From: Massilia pinisoli
Lineage (GTDB): Bacteria > Pseudomonadota > Gammaproteobacteria > Burkholderiales > Burkholderiaceae_D
Length of the DNA: 64,000 nucleotides
Direction: 5' to 3'
Assembly (NCBI RefSeq): GCF_024753285.1
Contig: NZ_JANUGW010000002.1
Span: 1-64,000, forward strand
In this document: in pieces, positions 63,254 to 64,000 of the stretch
Layout: each line of letters begins with the position of its first letter
Position numbering within the stretch: the stretch's first letter is position 1
Notes under the pieces: generated by a model
The model's input: the letters and a program-made list of their open reading frames with translations, nothing else
What the model was told of the DNA's origin: nothing
Database searches by the model: none
Translations under genes and position numbers: made by a program

Positions 63254-64000
63254 TCAGGGGTGGGCGGCGCGGGGTGCGCCGAGGCGGGTGAGCATGGCCA
63301 TCACGGCGCGCATTTGCGGCGCGTCGCGGGTGAAGAACGTGGTCTGGTCGGAATAGCCCCAGAAGTCCCAGCAGCCGCGCGGGTTCGGCGGCATGTCGGC
63401 GGCGTGCGCCTGCGGGTACAGGACGATGATCCCGTTGGCGTCCGCGAATTCGTTGTAGCCGGTGCCCGTGTAGAAGCGGTCGCCGATCTTCGCGCGCCCC
63501 TGCTGGCAGCCGTGGAACGCCACGTGCACGGCGCAACGCGTGCGCTCGCACGACGCGGGGATGTAGGCCCAGGCGGCGGCGTCCATGCTCGTGCGCGCAC
63601 CCTTCAGGAATTCGGACTGGTCGAAGCGCAGCAGGCGGCCGTGCAGCGCGCCCTTGGTCGGAGGCGCCGTCATGCCCGGATAGATGTGGCGCAGCAGTAC
63701 GTGCGACTGGTAGAAGCCGCAGTTGTTGATGTACGGGGGTTCCTCGGCGTTGCAGGGCAGGTCGTCCGGGTTGGCGGTGACGATGGAATGGCCCGCGTCC
63801 GGATTGCGGTCGTACAGCATCTGCGCGGGCGGGATGCCGGCCGCGCGGTAGAACGCGGCCGTCTCGTCGACGACGCGGGTCTTGACCGTCTTGTCGTTGG
63901 CGCCGCTGAAGATGTATACGCGCTGGCGCTTGATGCCTTCGACCGGATCGATGCGGCCTTCCGCCGCGAAGCGCGCGGCCAGCCGGAAGGCTTCGCGGCC
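63254..64000 (-). CDS. PHB-depolymerase-like esterase (5' end cut by the window edge)
   Basis: The last 248 residues are visible; the N-terminus lies beyond 64000. Features are VYIFSGANDKTV, AFHGCQQGRAKIGDRFY, GYNEFADANGIIVLYPQ and CWDFWGY, the patterns of the poly(3-hydroxybutyrate) depolymerase/esterase family (alpha/beta hydrolase). The nucleophile serine (GxSxG) is not in the visible part. It is 17 bases before the phasin-like gene and on the same strand, probably one unit. Whether it is secreted cannot be told without its start. Confidence 0.75.
   Translation of the reverse strand, partial: GREAFRLAARFAAEGRIDPVEGIKRQRVYIFSGANDKTVKTRVVDETAAFYRAAGIPPAQMLYDRNPDAGHSIVTANPDDLPCNAEEPPYINNCGFYQSHVLLRHIYPGMTAPPTKGALHGRLLRFDQSEFLKGARTSMDAAAWAYIPASCERTRCAVHVAFHGCQQGRAKIGDRFYTGTGYNEFADANGIIVLYPQAHAADMPPNPRGCWDFWGYSDQTTFFTRDAPQMRAVMAMLTRLGAPRAAHP

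Overview
The window is a GC-rich chromosomal segment from a betaproteobacterium, most likely Oxalobacteraceae of the Massilia/Telluria/Janthinobacterium type. This is inferred from protein character, the yceD-rpmF-plsX-fab and lepA-lepB-rnc-era-recO-pdxJ-acpS gene orders, a PEP-CTERM protein, and pgsA followed by tRNA-Gly/tRNA-Cys genes. No database was consulted.

Layout. 1-6.1 kb: isocitrate lyase (aceA), a REP-like palindromic repeat, rlmJ with an unusual C-terminal tail, a degenerate EAL/HDOD protein, then an RsmI-like methylase and a Maf nucleotidase on the minus strand. 6.2-16.4 kb: a core block for ribosome and lipid synthesis and envelope stress (yceD, rpmF, plsX, fabH, fabD, fabG, acpP, fabF, rpoE, a short rseA, degP/mucD, a glutaredoxin-like protein). 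16.5-20.1 kb: an accessory trio (PLP-dependent decarboxylase, ATP-grasp-like protein, zinc metallopeptidase) between the degP end and lepA. 20.5-31.0 kb: lepA, lepB, DUF4845, rnc, era, recO, pdxJ, acpS, uvrC, pgsA, then five near-tandem tRNA-Gly(GCC) genes and one tRNA-Cys(GCA).

31-46.3 kb is accessory: a DoxX gene flanked by 48-base direct repeats that begin in the tRNA-Cys 3' end, a PEP-CTERM protein, a secreted amidohydrolase, and a polysaccharide-utilisation locus. The locus has a TonB-dependent receptor, a flavin-dependent halogenase-family protein and GH30 on the minus strand, and GH29, GH97 and GH62 on the plus strand; a GH27 with a carbohydrate-binding domain lies at 52-54 kb. The enzyme set suits side-chain and beta-1,6-galactan removal from plant arabinogalactan-type polymers. 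46.3-49.1 kb is a reactive-sulfur operon (ArsR/SqrR-like repressor, two YeeE/YedE halves, TauE/SafE, ETHE1-like dioxygenase). Next come a periplasmic-sensing GGDEF-EAL protein, a rhodanese and aconitase B. aceA and acnB share the same palindromic operator-like site.

58.1-64.0 kb is the most unusual part: a minus-strand cluster with a papain/transglutaminase-like Cys-His-Asp protein, a divergent ribosome-inactivating-protein (rRNA N-glycosidase) homologue, a GH19 chitinase/endolysin, two DUF2589-family proteins, three uncharacterised proteins and a PHB-depolymerase-like esterase cut by the window edge. It resembles a store of enzymatic effectors or toxins and is the best candidate for an undescribed system.
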